Shown piece by piece: positions 36,204 to 45,116 of a stretch of DNA of 64,000 nt. The notes beneath the pieces are model-generated. The model made no database searches. It was not told the origin of the DNA and was given only the letters and a program-made list of their open reading frames with translations. Within the stretch, counting starts at the first letter, position 1; each line of letters begins with the position of its first letter. The stretch is from NCBI RefSeq assembly GCF_900230225.1, contig NZ_OCNH01000006.1, positions 1-64,000 of the forward strand, in the 5' to 3' direction. The translations under genes were made by a program, and so were the position numbers. Source of the stretch: Spirosoma fluviale. GTDB taxonomy: Bacteria; Bacteroidota; Bacteroidia; Cytophagales; Spirosomataceae.

Positions 36204-36272
36204 CTAATAAAAAAATCTAATGCAGCGCGACGAAAATAGGCTTTTTGACGTTACATATGAAATCGCCGGGTC

Positions 36273-36473
36273 ATGAAAAAGACAAAGATTCTTCTGCTTA
36301 TTGCTGCATCACTGGTAGTAACGACCCCTTCACTGGAAACGATGGCCGCTAAAAATACGGCTGAGTCAACGGCTATTGGCCGCAAACGGAAGGGCTACAA
36401 ACCGAAGCGCGGAGGCCTGTTCAATACGGGACTTTTCCGTAAGAAAAGTGGCTGTGGCTGCCCGAATCATTAA
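36273..36473 (+). CDS. small basic secreted protein (66 aa)
   Basis: A signal peptide (MKKTKILLLIAASLVVTTPS, cleaved near METMAA) is followed by a 40-residue very basic tail (GRKRKGYKPKRGGLFNTGLF) that ends in CGCPNH. The cysteines may bind metal or form a disulfide. I recognise no named family, though small proteins with a similar KRKGYKPKRGG tail seem familiar from Cytophagales. A terminator follows 35 bases later. Confidence 0.7.
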   Translation: MKKTKILLLIAASLVVTTPSLETMAAKNTAESTAIGRKRKGYKPKRGGLFNTGLFRKKSGCGCPNH

Positions 36474-36507
36474 GCAATTGTTAAGAAATTGTACTTATAG
36501 CATAACC

Positions 36508-36530
36508 AGGCCCTTACATGGGCCTTTTTT
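36508..36530 (+). terminator. Terminator after the small basic secreted protein gene
   Basis: AGGCCC and GGGCCT pair around TTACAT, followed by a run of six T including the stem end. Confidence 0.85.
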
Positions 36531-36574
36531 CGTTAAATTAGTTGTAAAAATCTGTGTTTCAGCGTAAAATTTCG

Positions 36575-36718
36575 TACCTTTGCGGCTTGAAATAGCTGAA
36601 CCGTCCGGTTACCCGGTAGAATTTATTTGATTTTTCATGGTTTTCATGACGGCTTATAAACGGGTTCAGAGAATATAACCAAATCATGAAAGTCAACCGA
36701 ATCAGGGAAACCCGGATT
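36575..36718 (+). promoter_or_regulatory. typA promoter box and structured leader
   Basis: TACCTTTG (36575-36582) is a perfect -7 box; the -33 element is unclear. The mRNA leader would be about 145 bases. It holds AACCG-TC-CGGTT (about 36600-36611), two direct TTTTCATG copies, and a hairpin GAATC-AGGG-AAA-CCCG-GATTC (36699-36718) 14 bases before the ATG. A long structured leader may control typA translation; this is inference. Confidence 0.45.
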
Positions 36719-36732
36719 CAGACAACATTTGT

Positions 36733-38547
36733 ATGCAATCAATTCGCAATATAGCAATCATCGCCCACGTTGACCACGGCAAAACGACTCTGGTTGACAA
36801 AATTATTCACGCATCGAAGCTCTTTCGGGACAATCAGGAGTTTGGCGACCTGATTCTGGACAACAATGACCTTGAACGTGAACGGGGTATCACCATAACC
36901 TCGAAGAACGTATCGGTACGCTACAAAGACGTTAAAATCAACATCATCGACACACCGGGCCACAGTGACTTCGGCGGTGAAGTTGAACGCGTTCTGAAAA
37001 TGGCCGATGGCGTTTGTCTGCTGGTCGACGCCTTCGAAGGCGCCATGCCACAAACGCGCTTCGTGCTGGGCAAAGCCCTTCAACTGGGTCTGAAGCCAAT
37101 CGTAATTGTTAACAAAGTCGACAAAGAAAACTGTCGGCCCGACGAAGTACACGAACAGGTGTTCGACCTGATGTTCAACCTGGGCGCTACCGAAGACCAG
37201 TTGGATTTCCCAACCGTATACGGTTCGTCGAAACAGGGCTGGATGGGACCGGATTGGAAAACCCCAACCGACAGCATCACGTATCTGCTCGATGTAATTG
37301 TTGAGCAAATCAAGCCTGCGGCTATGAATGAAGGCTTGCCACAAATGCAAATTACCTCGCTTGACTATTCGGCCTTCGTAGGTCGGATCGCCATCGGTCG
37401 GGTGCATCGTGGTACTTTGAAAGAAGGTGCTACCATGGGCCTTATCAAGTCAGATGGTACCGTGAAGCGTGTGAAAGTCAAAGAACTTCAGTCATTCGAA
37501 GGGCTTGGTAAAGTCAAGGTAGCTGAAGTTGCCTGTGGCGACATCTGTGCGGTGACTGGTTTGGAAGAGTTTGAGATTGGTGATACGCTGACCGATCTGG
37601 AAACCCCCGAAGCACTGCCTCGGATTTCGGTGGACGAGCCGACGATGAACATGTTGTTCACCATCAACAACTCGCCGTTCTTTGGTAAGGAAGGTAAATT
37701 TGTTACGTCGCGTCACCTGCGTGACCGGCTGTATAAGGAAATCGAAAAAAACCTGGCGCTGCGTGTTGAAACGACAGACAGCGAAGACCGCTTCCTGGTT
37801 TATGGCCGGGGCATCCTTCACCTTTCGGTTCTGATCGAAACCATGCGTCGTGAAGGTTACGAATTGCAAGTTGGTCAGCCACAGGTGCTGTACAAAGAAG
37901 ACGAGAAAGGCCACAAACTGGAGCCAATCGAAACCCTCGTGGTCGATGTTCCGGAAGAAACGGCCGGTAAGGTAATCGAACTGGCAACCCAGCGTAAAGG
38001 TGAGTTGCTGATCATGGAACCAAAAGGCGATCTGCAACACCTGGAATTCGATATTCCATCACGTGGTCTGATTGGTCTGCGTTCCAACGTTCTGACTGCC
38101 ACTTTTGGTGAGGCTGTTATGAGCCACCGGTTCAAAGAGTATCAGGAATACAAAGGACCCATCCCTGAGCGGATCAACGGTTCGCTGATTTCGATGACCA
38201 GCGGTCAGGCAACGGCTTACTCGATTGACAAACTTCAGGATCGGGGATCTTTTTTCATAGAGCCGGGAGACGAAATTTACACGGGTCAGGTAATTGGCGA
38301 ACATAACCGTCAGAACGACATTGTTGTCAATGTAATAACCGCCAAGCAGCTGACCAACATGCGTGCTTCGGGTTCAGACAACAACGTGAAGATTGCTCCG
38401 AAAATCTCGTTCTCACTTGAAGAGAATATGGAATACATCCAGAAGGATGAATACCTGGAGGTGACGCCGAAGTCGATGCGTATCCGTAAGATCTACCTCG
38501 ACGAAAACGAGCGGAAACGGAACCAGAATAAGTTCGCTATGGCTTAA
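36733..38547 (+). CDS. typA: translational GTPase TypA/BipA
   Basis: The 604-residue ribosome-binding GTPase is needed for growth under stress and low temperature. The GTPase motifs are IIAHVDHGKTTLVDKI (G1), ERGITI (G2), DTPGHSDFGGEV (G3) and VNKVDKE (G4). EF-G-like domains III and V follow, then the TypA-specific C-terminal domain with ALVMSHRFKEYQEYKGP-like and MRASGSDNNVKIAP segments. The length is typical. It is a single-gene unit between two terminators. Confidence 0.95.
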   Translation: MQSIRNIAIIAHVDHGKTTLVDKIIHASKLFRDNQEFGDLILDNNDLERERGITITSKNVSVRYKDVKINIIDTPGHSDFGGEVERVLKMADGVCLLVDAFEGAMPQTRFVLGKALQLGLKPIVIVNKVDKENCRPDEVHEQVFDLMFNLGATEDQLDFPTVYGSSKQGWMGPDWKTPTDSITYLLDVIVEQIKPAAMNEGLPQMQITSLDYSAFVGRIAIGRVHRGTLKEGATMGLIKSDGTVKRVKVKELQSFEGLGKVKVAEVACGDICAVTGLEEFEIGDTLTDLETPEALPRISVDEPTMNMLFTINNSPFFGKEGKFVTSRHLRDRLYKEIEKNLALRVETTDSEDRFLVYGRGILHLSVLIETMRREGYELQVGQPQVLYKEDEKGHKLEPIETLVVDVPEETAGKVIELATQRKGELLIMEPKGDLQHLEFDIPSRGLIGLRSNVLTATFGEAVMSHRFKEYQEYKGPIPERINGSLISMTSGQATAYSIDKLQDRGSFFIEPGDEIYTGQVIGEHNRQNDIVVNVITAKQLTNMRASGSDNNVKIAPKISFSLEENMEYIQKDEYLEVTPKSMRIRKIYLDENERKRNQNKFAMA

Positions 38548-38564
38548 TTGTCAGCTTATTATAA

Positions 38565-38613
38565 ATCAATAAAAAATCCCCCTCCGAGATTCGGAGGGGG
38601 ATTTTTTATTGAT
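38565..38613. terminator. typA terminator (23-bp perfect stem, bidirectional)
   Basis: Arms 38565-38587 and 38591-38613 are perfect complements around GAT. The GC-rich centre (CCCCCTCCGA) is flanked by A6 and T6, so it can end typA and the minus-strand small gene. Confidence 0.92.
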
Positions 38614-38650
38614 CGCAAGGTTTCTAAAAACGAATTGATCGATGGCCTTA

Positions 38651-38845
38651 CTAATTAGACCGTAAGGCAAATGCGGGGATTGTTTTAAGTGAAAACAAGG
38701 ACACAGGACTTACCGGTGTCGTGGCCGGTGCTACAAAGCCGGTCTGGGTATTTTGTGTGTCTAAGTAAGCCGCCTGATGATGAACATGGTAATAACCAGC
38801 TATAAACAGCGAACCGCCAACAACTGATAGAATAACTTTCTTCAT
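38651..38845 (-). CDS. hypothetical protein (64 aa) with N-terminal membrane/signal segment
   Basis: The protein begins MKKVILSVVGGSLFIAGYYH, a signal peptide or membrane anchor. A 40-residue tail with HVHHQ and Thr/Pro-rich parts follows. No family is recognised. It lies 73 bases after the small barrel gene and may be cotranscribed with it. Confidence 0.5.
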   Translation of the reverse strand: MKKVILSVVGGSLFIAGYYHVHHQAAYLDTQNTQTGFVAPATTPVSPVSLFSLKTIPAFALRSN

Positions 38846-38918
38846 AATGGATTGATTGTGAGTAATTTACAAATGGTGTGTCAATCTTAGTGTGAACATC
38901 AATTGCACACAAATTGTT

Positions 38919-39497
38919 TCAAAATGCGATTCCTGCCCGGAAGCACATACGGTTATAAATACGGTGTTCATCACGCTGAATATCAACGCCACTCAGCGGT
39001 TTTTGCACATCCACAATCTGCCGTTTGTACGATAATGACATTACAAAGGCCGTTGAGGTCGGTTTACCAACACGCAAAGCTAAGCCCGGATTAACCATCC
39101 ATCCACCGTTAAGTTCGTAACCGGTCGAATTTTTATTGAACCACGCAAACCCATATCCTGCATCGGCAATGGCTAGCAGGCGTACATTTTGCTGTGGATG
39201 GCTTAGTAAGTCGAACCGAAGTCCGGCACCAACGGGCATCAATAACGCGGTCTTGTACCAGTCCATGCCCACCAGACCACCTATGGCTAACTGGCGGCTT
39301 ACCTGCGCCCCGTTAAAAGTCTGCGCAGTAAAACTGAGTCGGCTGTCAACCGTTTGTGCAGTCGATGGACCATAAGCCACCCGTCCGAACAAGCCGCCAA
39401 ATTCTGTGTAATTGACGTACGTAGTCCGCGTAAAAGGGCTTTGTGCGTAACTGGTTCCAATGAGCAACACCAGTATGTACGGGAGAAGTCGTTTCAT
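38919..39497 (-). CDS. small outer membrane beta-barrel protein
   Basis: The 192-residue protein has a signal peptide (MKRLLPYILVLLIGTSYAQ). Alternating aromatic and polar strands follow (FGGLFGRVAYG, LLMPVGAGLRFDLL, VRLLAIADAGYGFAWF, GWMVNPGLALRVG, TAFVMSLSYKRQ), ending in Phe, typical of Omp barrels. The TTG at 39509 is upstream of a normal ATG at 39497. It starts eight bases after the LVIVD lipoprotein stop, so they form an operon. Confidence 0.75.
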   Translation of the reverse strand: MKRLLPYILVLLIGTSYAQSPFTRTTYVNYTEFGGLFGRVAYGPSTAQTVDSRLSFTAQTFNGAQVSRQLAIGGLVGMDWYKTALLMPVGAGLRFDLLSHPQQNVRLLAIADAGYGFAWFNKNSTGYELNGGWMVNPGLALRVGKPTSTAFVMSLSYKRQIVDVQKPLSGVDIQRDEHRIYNRMCFRAGIAF

Positions 39498-39505
39498 AGT
39501 TTTTG

Positions 39506-40792
39506 TCAATAATACGATGGACGACTAATTGGGATACGGCTGATCTGGCGCAACTGGCGAGGGTTGCTGATGTCGAACTGATAGAAACCATCTTTGCCAA
39601 TCATGAGCAGCGATTTCTCCAGTGGAATAACGTCGAATGCATTGATCCCTTCGAGGTGCTGCAACAGGTTCCGGTCAATGTTCAGCGCGTCGCGCACATC
39701 GAATGATTTCAGTCCGTAGGCACCTTCGCAGATAAACAGATTCGGGAAGGAGATGCCCAGACCATGCGGGTTGCGCATCGGGTAGCTCTTGAGCAGTTTT
39801 GGGCTCGTCAGGTTTGTTACATCGACAACGTCGAGCTGGTTGGTAAAGCCACCGCACTGATTACCCGAGCGGAGGGTAACGTAGGCCAGATTTTCGTGAA
39901 CAACCACTGGGTCGCAAACGCGGGCATGTTGAAAAACCGATAGGAGGGATGGCTTTTCCGGATTGGCATTGTCGTAAATGTGCATGCCCGACTGCGAGCC
40001 GATGAACAGTTTATCTTTATAGGGGAAGATCGTCTCAATACCCCAGCCTAACTGCACCTTGTTGCCCAGTTGAGGGTCGGCCGGATTTTTGATGTCAAAT
40101 AACTGCATAGCCGACTGATTAACCGTATACAGGTAATTGTCGTACAGGGCAAACCGCGCCATTGAACCTGCTACGCCATTCGTTGTTGCACCCCCCGATT
40201 TGTCATTAAACGTAGTAGAGCTTTGCGCACTGAAAAATACACCACCCCAGAAATTGGTTGGTGTAACGTTGTCTTCACAATTGGTTTCGGTGGTTTCGGT
40301 GACGTAACTCACCTTCTGGTCGTAAAGCATCTGGCTGGTTGGATCGAAACTCCACCAGCCCCCTTCAAATGAACCATTCGGGAACACATTCGGGATTCGT
40401 TTCACAACCTGAATAGCCGCCGGATTGCTGATGTCGAAGGTCACAAGATCCATGTAACTATCGGCATACAGGATATTATTCCGGATGGCTATATCGCCAT
40501 TACCGGGTATTCGCAGAAAGGCTACCGGCTTAGGGTCAGAAGGGTTCCGGTTATCAATGATATGAATTCCTTCCTTCAGCTCATTGATGAACAGAAATTG
40601 GTCTTTCGTATAAATCTTGCCGGGATTGACCAGCGCCTGTGCCGGCTCTGTCTGAACGCCCTGCCGGAGTTGTGCCGCCGTGAACGTAACGGGCGAATAC
40701 CGGCGGAAAGTGCGGGTTTCTTTACAGGTGTCCGTACAGCCCGTCAGGGAGAGTAAGGGCAGTACAAAAAGAAGTAGACGGTTCGGTTTCAT
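39506..40792 (-). CDS. LVIVD-repeat (beta-propeller) lipoprotein
   Basis: The 428-residue protein has a lipoprotein signal (LLSLTGC|TDTC) and a series of propeller repeats of the LVIVD type: EGIHIIDNRNPSDPKPVAFL, MDLVTFDISNPAAIQVV, SAMQLFDIKNPADPQLG, SGMHIYDNANPEKPSLL, NQLDVVDVTNLTSPKLL and YQFDISNPRQLRQI. Such proteins are surface or periplasmic scaffolds; no enzyme activity is known. ATG at 40792 is used, not the TTG at 40798. The small barrel gene follows eight bases later. Confidence 0.85.
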   Translation of the reverse strand: MKPNRLLLFVLPLLSLTGCTDTCKETRTFRRYSPVTFTAAQLRQGVQTEPAQALVNPGKIYTKDQFLFINELKEGIHIIDNRNPSDPKPVAFLRIPGNGDIAIRNNILYADSYMDLVTFDISNPAAIQVVKRIPNVFPNGSFEGGWWSFDPTSQMLYDQKVSYVTETTETNCEDNVTPTNFWGGVFFSAQSSTTFNDKSGGATTNGVAGSMARFALYDNYLYTVNQSAMQLFDIKNPADPQLGNKVQLGWGIETIFPYKDKLFIGSQSGMHIYDNANPEKPSLLSVFQHARVCDPVVVHENLAYVTLRSGNQCGGFTNQLDVVDVTNLTSPKLLKSYPMRNPHGLGISFPNLFICEGAYGLKSFDVRDALNIDRNLLQHLEGINAFDVIPLEKSLLMIGKDGFYQFDISNPRQLRQISRIPISRPSYY

Positions 40793-40859
40793 ATGCAAAA
40801 TTAGTAGGGTTTGTTATCAGGATTCTTTGCGCGGGCAAACCGTTGGAAGGCAACAAAAA

Positions 40860-40892
40860 ATTACCCGGCTGTCCTGATTACGGCCGGGTAAT
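40860..40892 (-). terminator. Serpin gene terminator
   Basis: ATTACCCGGC (40860-40869) and GCCGGGTAAT (40883-40892) form a perfect 10-bp stem, followed on the minus strand by TTTTTTG. Confidence 0.88.
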
Positions 40893-40948
40893 ACTAATCT
40901 TACACAAAAAGAGTAATAATTATTGTCGTTGATGACGAGTGCGTCTTC

Positions 40949-42187
40949 TCATACGCTTGTTTTGGTGGGGTCCGCAATTTTCCCGACAAATAGAACGGTG
41001 CCTGAAGTTTTTTCGTGAATAACGAACGCGAAAGGCCGGTCGCAGAGGGTTGGCATCTGTACCGAGGTTGTTGAAATACCGCCCGTTGTTACGGCAGCTG
41101 CTTCGGTTCCTGCTTCATCGACGGCCACAAACGTGTTCTGCTTGACAAAACTCAGTAATAAGCCACCCCTGGTGTTTATTTTGGTGAAATCGGCCTGATC
41201 TGTAAAGGCGGTTGGCATACCGAGTGTACTGAGCACATTGTTGAGCTTAGCTTCGTAGTTCACCGTGAATTTGGGTAGGCCAATGTCGAGCGTACTTTTG
41301 ACCATCTCTTTTTGAAGCTGTGTCCATTCGTTGCTGTTTAGGCTGTTGATCAGCGCGTCGGCTGTTGTGCTTCCCGTGGGCAGCAACACCGTCATCACAT
41401 AATTGCCCGCGCCGTAAGGAAGTTCGAATGCAGTATAGGTGGACCGAAACGCGTGGTTCAGTTCTGTATTCAGCCGCATCATCCGAACGGTTGTCTGGGC
41501 GTCGGAAGCCAGCGTGAAGGGCCAATCGGTGGTTTTGGCAGCATCAAAGCGCGTAGTCCAGTCTCCTTTGAAATACAGTGCGTTCATCAGAAACATCACA
41601 TTGTCGGGTTGTATCTGATCAATCACCTTCGGAATTTTGCCATTGGTCTTCTGACTCGCCCAATTGTTGATTGTACCAACGGTGGCGGGATTAGTAAAAT
41701 CCTGCGCCGAAATTTCCGCGCTGAAGGTCTGTTTCAGCAAATCCTGAAAAGCCGTTTCGACCGAAAACGTATTCCGGTACCAAACTGAATTTGCCAGCCT
41801 CATGGTAACCTTTGGATCGACTCCGGGCAGATTGGCCATCAGGTTCTGGTAGGTCGAATTAGCTTCGGCCAGCGTTTGTGCATCCAGCTTGAGCGTTTTC
41901 TGTATCTCCTGAGCCGTTTGGCCGTTGGCACCATTCATGATCATCCCCAGGGCCATATGCAGGCTGAGGGGTGAGATGAACATGTTTTTTGCCGGGCCGT
42001 CCTGTGTGTTTACCTGTTTGGCCAGATCGAAGGCAAACTGGGTCGTTTGCGCGGTAAATGGAGCCGAAAGCCGCAGTTCACCGCCTGTTCCGGGCGTTGG
42101 CGCTACCGTGGATGTGTTGCAACTAACCGCCGTGAGCAGAATACCCGTCACGGCTGCGGAAACGGTTGAAAAGAGGGTTGTTTTCAT
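40949..42187 (-). CDS. serpin-family protease inhibitor, lipoprotein
   Basis: The 412-residue protein is a complete serpin behind a lipoprotein signal (ILLTAVSC|NTST). Family motifs include FISPLSLHMALGMIMNGANGQTA, NWASQKTNGKIPKVI, FLMNALYFKGDW and the C-terminal RPFAFVIHEKTSGTVLFVGKI. The hinge GTEAAAVTTGG has the small residues needed for loop insertion, so it should be inhibitory. By alignment to alpha-1-antitrypsin the scissile bond would fall at Thr-Ser in ISTTSV, suggesting an elastase-like target. It probably sits on the outer membrane and guards against foreign or own proteases. Confidence 0.93.
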   Translation of the reverse strand: MKTTLFSTVSAAVTGILLTAVSCNTSTVAPTPGTGGELRLSAPFTAQTTQFAFDLAKQVNTQDGPAKNMFISPLSLHMALGMIMNGANGQTAQEIQKTLKLDAQTLAEANSTYQNLMANLPGVDPKVTMRLANSVWYRNTFSVETAFQDLLKQTFSAEISAQDFTNPATVGTINNWASQKTNGKIPKVIDQIQPDNVMFLMNALYFKGDWTTRFDAAKTTDWPFTLASDAQTTVRMMRLNTELNHAFRSTYTAFELPYGAGNYVMTVLLPTGSTTADALINSLNSNEWTQLQKEMVKSTLDIGLPKFTVNYEAKLNNVLSTLGMPTAFTDQADFTKINTRGGLLLSFVKQNTFVAVDEAGTEAAAVTTGGISTTSVQMPTLCDRPFAFVIHEKTSGTVLFVGKIADPTKTSV

Positions 42188-42248
42188 TGTAGTAGTTGAA
42201 TTAAGAACTCACTGCTTATACTCGTTCGGGAGACGCTGAAACCAAGCC

Positions 42249-42728
42249 TTACTTACACTCTTTAAGGGCTTCACGTTGAGCACGCAGGCCGGTAACCAGT
42301 GTCTCAAATCCCGGAATGGTCTTGCCGTGTTCGAAAATAACCCGATGATTCTGACCATCAGCTTCCAGTTCGATGTACTCGGCACCACCATCGGCGCAGT
42401 CAGGACAACCCAGTTGTTCCGGTTGCTGGAAAAATAAGGTTGGGTTTGCCGCTGCTTTGAGCGTGTCCCAAACGGCCGGAGAGATCGTTGTCTGGCAAGT
42501 TTTTACCGGGTTTTGGTTTGGTGTTCTTAACTGACTCGTTTGGGTCAGCATGAGAGTTGTACCACTGATGACATAGTCATGCTTACAATACCCAACACAC
42601 ATCCCGAACGATGTGCCGGTGCGAATAATAAGCCCATCTGTCGATAAAGGCTCTGCCAGGGCTGATTTGTCTGGCGAGCAACGGCCTAAAAGGCTGAGAA
42701 ACAAAAGGCAGATCCCCAGAAGTTTCAT
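42249..42728 (-). CDS. hypothetical lipoprotein (159 aa)
   Basis: The signal peptide ends in a lipobox-like LLGRC|SPDK. Paired cysteines occur in FGMCVGYCKHD and LGCPDCADGG, suggesting disulfides in the periplasm. No family or function is recognised. It lies 12 bases after the anti-sigma/barrel gene, in the same direction and so probably in the same operon, and 61 bases upstream of the serpin gene. Confidence 0.7.
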   Translation of the reverse strand: MKLLGICLLFLSLLGRCSPDKSALAEPLSTDGLIIRTGTSFGMCVGYCKHDYVISGTTLMLTQTSQLRTPNQNPVKTCQTTISPAVWDTLKAAANPTLFFQQPEQLGCPDCADGGAEYIELEADGQNHRVIFEHGKTIPGFETLVTGLRAQREALKECK

Positions 42729-42740
42729 GGTTGAGAGCAG

Positions 42741-44360
42741 TTAAAAATGATAATCGACACCGAAACTCATACCAGACGACGTCGGGCGGTTTTGTATTTG
42801 CGAATCGGTGGTTGTACTTGTTTCCAGCGAGGGTTGATAAACACCAGCGATGGAGGCCGACCATTGCCGCGAGGGCCGGTAGCGTACCCGTGCCCCCATC
42901 GTAGCCGCCAGCGACACAGGACGATAGACACCATCTTTGCTGGTTATAACCAAGGTTTCACCAACGGTGTTTTTAACAAAAATATTTGTAAGCAAACCGC
43001 CCAGTACCGCCATACTCAGCTTTTTGCGGGGTCGGAATTGATAACCTACCTGAACCGGAACCTGTACGAATTGATAGTCATTCGTTACCGCTTGAATATT
43101 TCGGCTATCGTAAGCGGATTTGTAGTTGTTGGCTGCCATGCCTGAGTAATTGGCCTGAGGAGCGCTCGCCAGATCATTGCTGCGGACACTGCTCCGAAGG
43201 GCATCCGCGTATAGGTTATTTAACCCTGTGTTTCGATTGCTCAGGGCATCCATCTGTACCGAAGCCAGATACTGTTGAGCCGGCGTTTCTACCGTTGACC
43301 GCCCCGACAGGTAACCAACCCCTGATTCAACCGACCAGCGGTCAGTCAATTGAACACCCGCCCCGGCCTGGTACGCCACCGAAAAACTAGCCCGGCTGTT
43401 AACCGCCGATTGATTCGATCCTGCCGAAGAGGCAATCAGTGTGTTGGAAAAGGCGGGCTGGGCCTCCTTGATCGATACGGCCGGGTTAAACGAACCTGGC
43501 ATCATACTCACTGAGGCCCACAATTCGCGGGATTTCTGCTTCGACTTCACCATCTCCGGTTCCATACTGGCCTCTGCCGGACGAGCCCAGACAATGCGCT
43601 GAATGGCGCCAACGGTACGCAGCCGCAGGGGCCTGCCCGACAGCTTATCGAAAGCAGCTACTGTGTTCGAACCAAATGCCTGAATACCTGATCCTGCATG
43701 ATGATCGGCTGAATAAGAAGCAGCCGCCACTCTGGAAGCTACAGGTTGTGTGCGCTGCGACATTTCAACGGCTGCTATATGCTCTTGAAGAGCCGCTAAA
43801 CCTGACCCAAACGCTGGTTCATTTGTATCAATAGCTCGGTTTGTATCCTTAACGCGGGCTTTACGCCCACCGGCATCGGGCAGGGAGCGTGCCAAGCTTA
43901 ATTGGGATTTGTCGCTGAACGAAGTTATGGAGTTTTTCAAAGCCTCATTCGCACGCGTCGTTTGCGTCGTTGACACATCTGCCAGACTATTTTTCGGGTC
44001 AGCGGATGTTGTTAATCCGCTTTGGCTCTGTGAAGTAACGCCGTTCTCTGATGGAGCAACTGGCCGAGTATGATGGGCCACGGGTGCAGAAGAGGTCGAT
44101 GCTGTTCGAACGACCCACCAGCCAACGAGCAGCAATGCCACCGCAGCGGCCAATCCCGAACCCCAGATAAGCGGACGTGATGACGCTAGCCCCGAGCCCC
44201 ACAAGGGTACCACTTTGGGACTATCAGCCTCGTCCAGCTTGCGCTCTATAGCCGCCCAAACGCGCGGTGGGGGCGTTTCGGTGGCTTCGTCAAAGGTCTT
44301 TCGCCAGAAATCGTCCGGCAGATTCTTATCTAACTCATCCATTTCTGTATCCTTGTTCAT
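42741..44360 (-). CDS. transmembrane anti-sigma-like protein fused to an outer-membrane barrel-like domain
   Basis: The 539-residue protein starts with a short acidic segment (DDFWRKTFDEATETPPPRVWAAIERKLDE) typical of the N-terminus of Bacteroidota anti-sigma factors. One membrane helix follows (GLAAAVALLLVGWWVV, residues about 71-87), then a long Ser/Thr/Ala-rich linker. The C-terminal 240 residues resemble a PorT-like beta-barrel (FSVAYQAGAGVQLTDRW, VQVGYQFRPRKKLSMAV, SGMSFGVDYHF). Its ATG overlaps the sigma-factor stop by four bases. It presumably controls that sigma factor. An inner-membrane helix plus a barrel in one chain is an unusual topology. Confidence 0.75.
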   Translation of the reverse strand: MNKDTEMDELDKNLPDDFWRKTFDEATETPPPRVWAAIERKLDEADSPKVVPLWGSGLASSRPLIWGSGLAAAVALLLVGWWVVRTASTSSAPVAHHTRPVAPSENGVTSQSQSGLTTSADPKNSLADVSTTQTTRANEALKNSITSFSDKSQLSLARSLPDAGGRKARVKDTNRAIDTNEPAFGSGLAALQEHIAAVEMSQRTQPVASRVAAASYSADHHAGSGIQAFGSNTVAAFDKLSGRPLRLRTVGAIQRIVWARPAEASMEPEMVKSKQKSRELWASVSMMPGSFNPAVSIKEAQPAFSNTLIASSAGSNQSAVNSRASFSVAYQAGAGVQLTDRWSVESGVGYLSGRSTVETPAQQYLASVQMDALSNRNTGLNNLYADALRSSVRSNDLASAPQANYSGMAANNYKSAYDSRNIQAVTNDYQFVQVPVQVGYQFRPRKKLSMAVLGGLLTNIFVKNTVGETLVITSKDGVYRPVSLAATMGARVRYRPSRQWSASIAGVYQPSLETSTTTDSQIQNRPTSSGMSFGVDYHF

Positions 44361-44911
44361 TGGGACCGACCCGGTGCGGGGTGTCCATCCGATTGAAGTT
44401 TTTGTTGTAGTAATCCCCTGGCACGGGCATATTGAGATTTAGACGTTCCTTCGGCAATGTCGAGCATCTCCGCAATTTCAGGGTGGTTATAGCCTTCAAT
44501 GGCGTACAGGTTAAAGACCGCCCGGCAACCGGGGGGGAGTTCCTGAATCAATTGCAGCAGGTATTTATAATTCAATGACGGTAAACTTTCGTCGGCCTGG
44601 GGTAATATCGGTGCCAACTCCTGAACGTCGGCCGTGTGTTCCCAGGGTTTTTGTTTGCGTATGGCTTTCAGAGCTGTGTTAATGACGATTCGCTTCAACC
44701 AGGCTTCCAGCGGGCACTCAAACCGGAATGAATCGATGTGCCGATATATCTTTACAAATGCATCCTGCAACACATCTTCGGCTTCGTCCGGGTCATGAAT
44801 GTACCGCTTACAAACGACAAAGAGCTTCCCGGCAAACCGCTCATAGAGCTGTCGCTGCACAATTCGGTCTTGCCGACGGCACCCTTCAACTAGTTCGTAT
44901 TCATCCTGCAT
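44357..44911 (-). CDS. ECF-type RNA polymerase sigma factor
   Basis: The 184-residue protein has sigma region 2 (LYERFAGKLFVVCKRYIHDPDEAEDVLQDAFVKIYRHIDSF) and region 4 (ELPPGCRAVFNLYAIEGYNHPEIAEMLDIAEGTSKSQYARAR) with no region 3, as in ECF sigma factors. It overlaps the anti-sigma-like gene by four bases (ATGA), so they are translationally coupled. Its regulon is unknown and may include the downstream small lipoprotein and serpin genes. Confidence 0.92.
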   Translation of the reverse strand: MQDEYELVEGCRRQDRIVQRQLYERFAGKLFVVCKRYIHDPDEAEDVLQDAFVKIYRHIDSFRFECPLEAWLKRIVINTALKAIRKQKPWEHTADVQELAPILPQADESLPSLNYKYLLQLIQELPPGCRAVFNLYAIEGYNHPEIAEMLDIAEGTSKSQYARARGLLQQKLQSDGHPAPGRSQ

Positions 44912-45084
44912 AACAACGTGGACAGTATAAAGACCTCTTTCGGAAGTAAACGGTTGGAAAGGATCTGAATTTTTTTTGTCTTCTCACTCAATCGATAATT
45001 TGATGATTTACGACATTGGGTAGGTTAACGAATAACGCAGATTATAGTCTTAAGATAGTTTATGTTGGATATTTTATAGATATG

Positions 45085-45092
45085 TATATTTG
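45085..45092 (+). promoter_or_regulatory. -7 box before the Tat-exported isomerase gene
   Basis: TATATTTG matches TAnnTTTG. A TTG at 45065-45067 lies 17 bases before it, slightly closer than usual. Transcription would start near 45098, supporting the ATG at 45117 over an in-frame start at 45090. Confidence 0.5.
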
Positions 45093-45116
45093 AGAAACCT
45101 TTTTCGGCAACTACAC

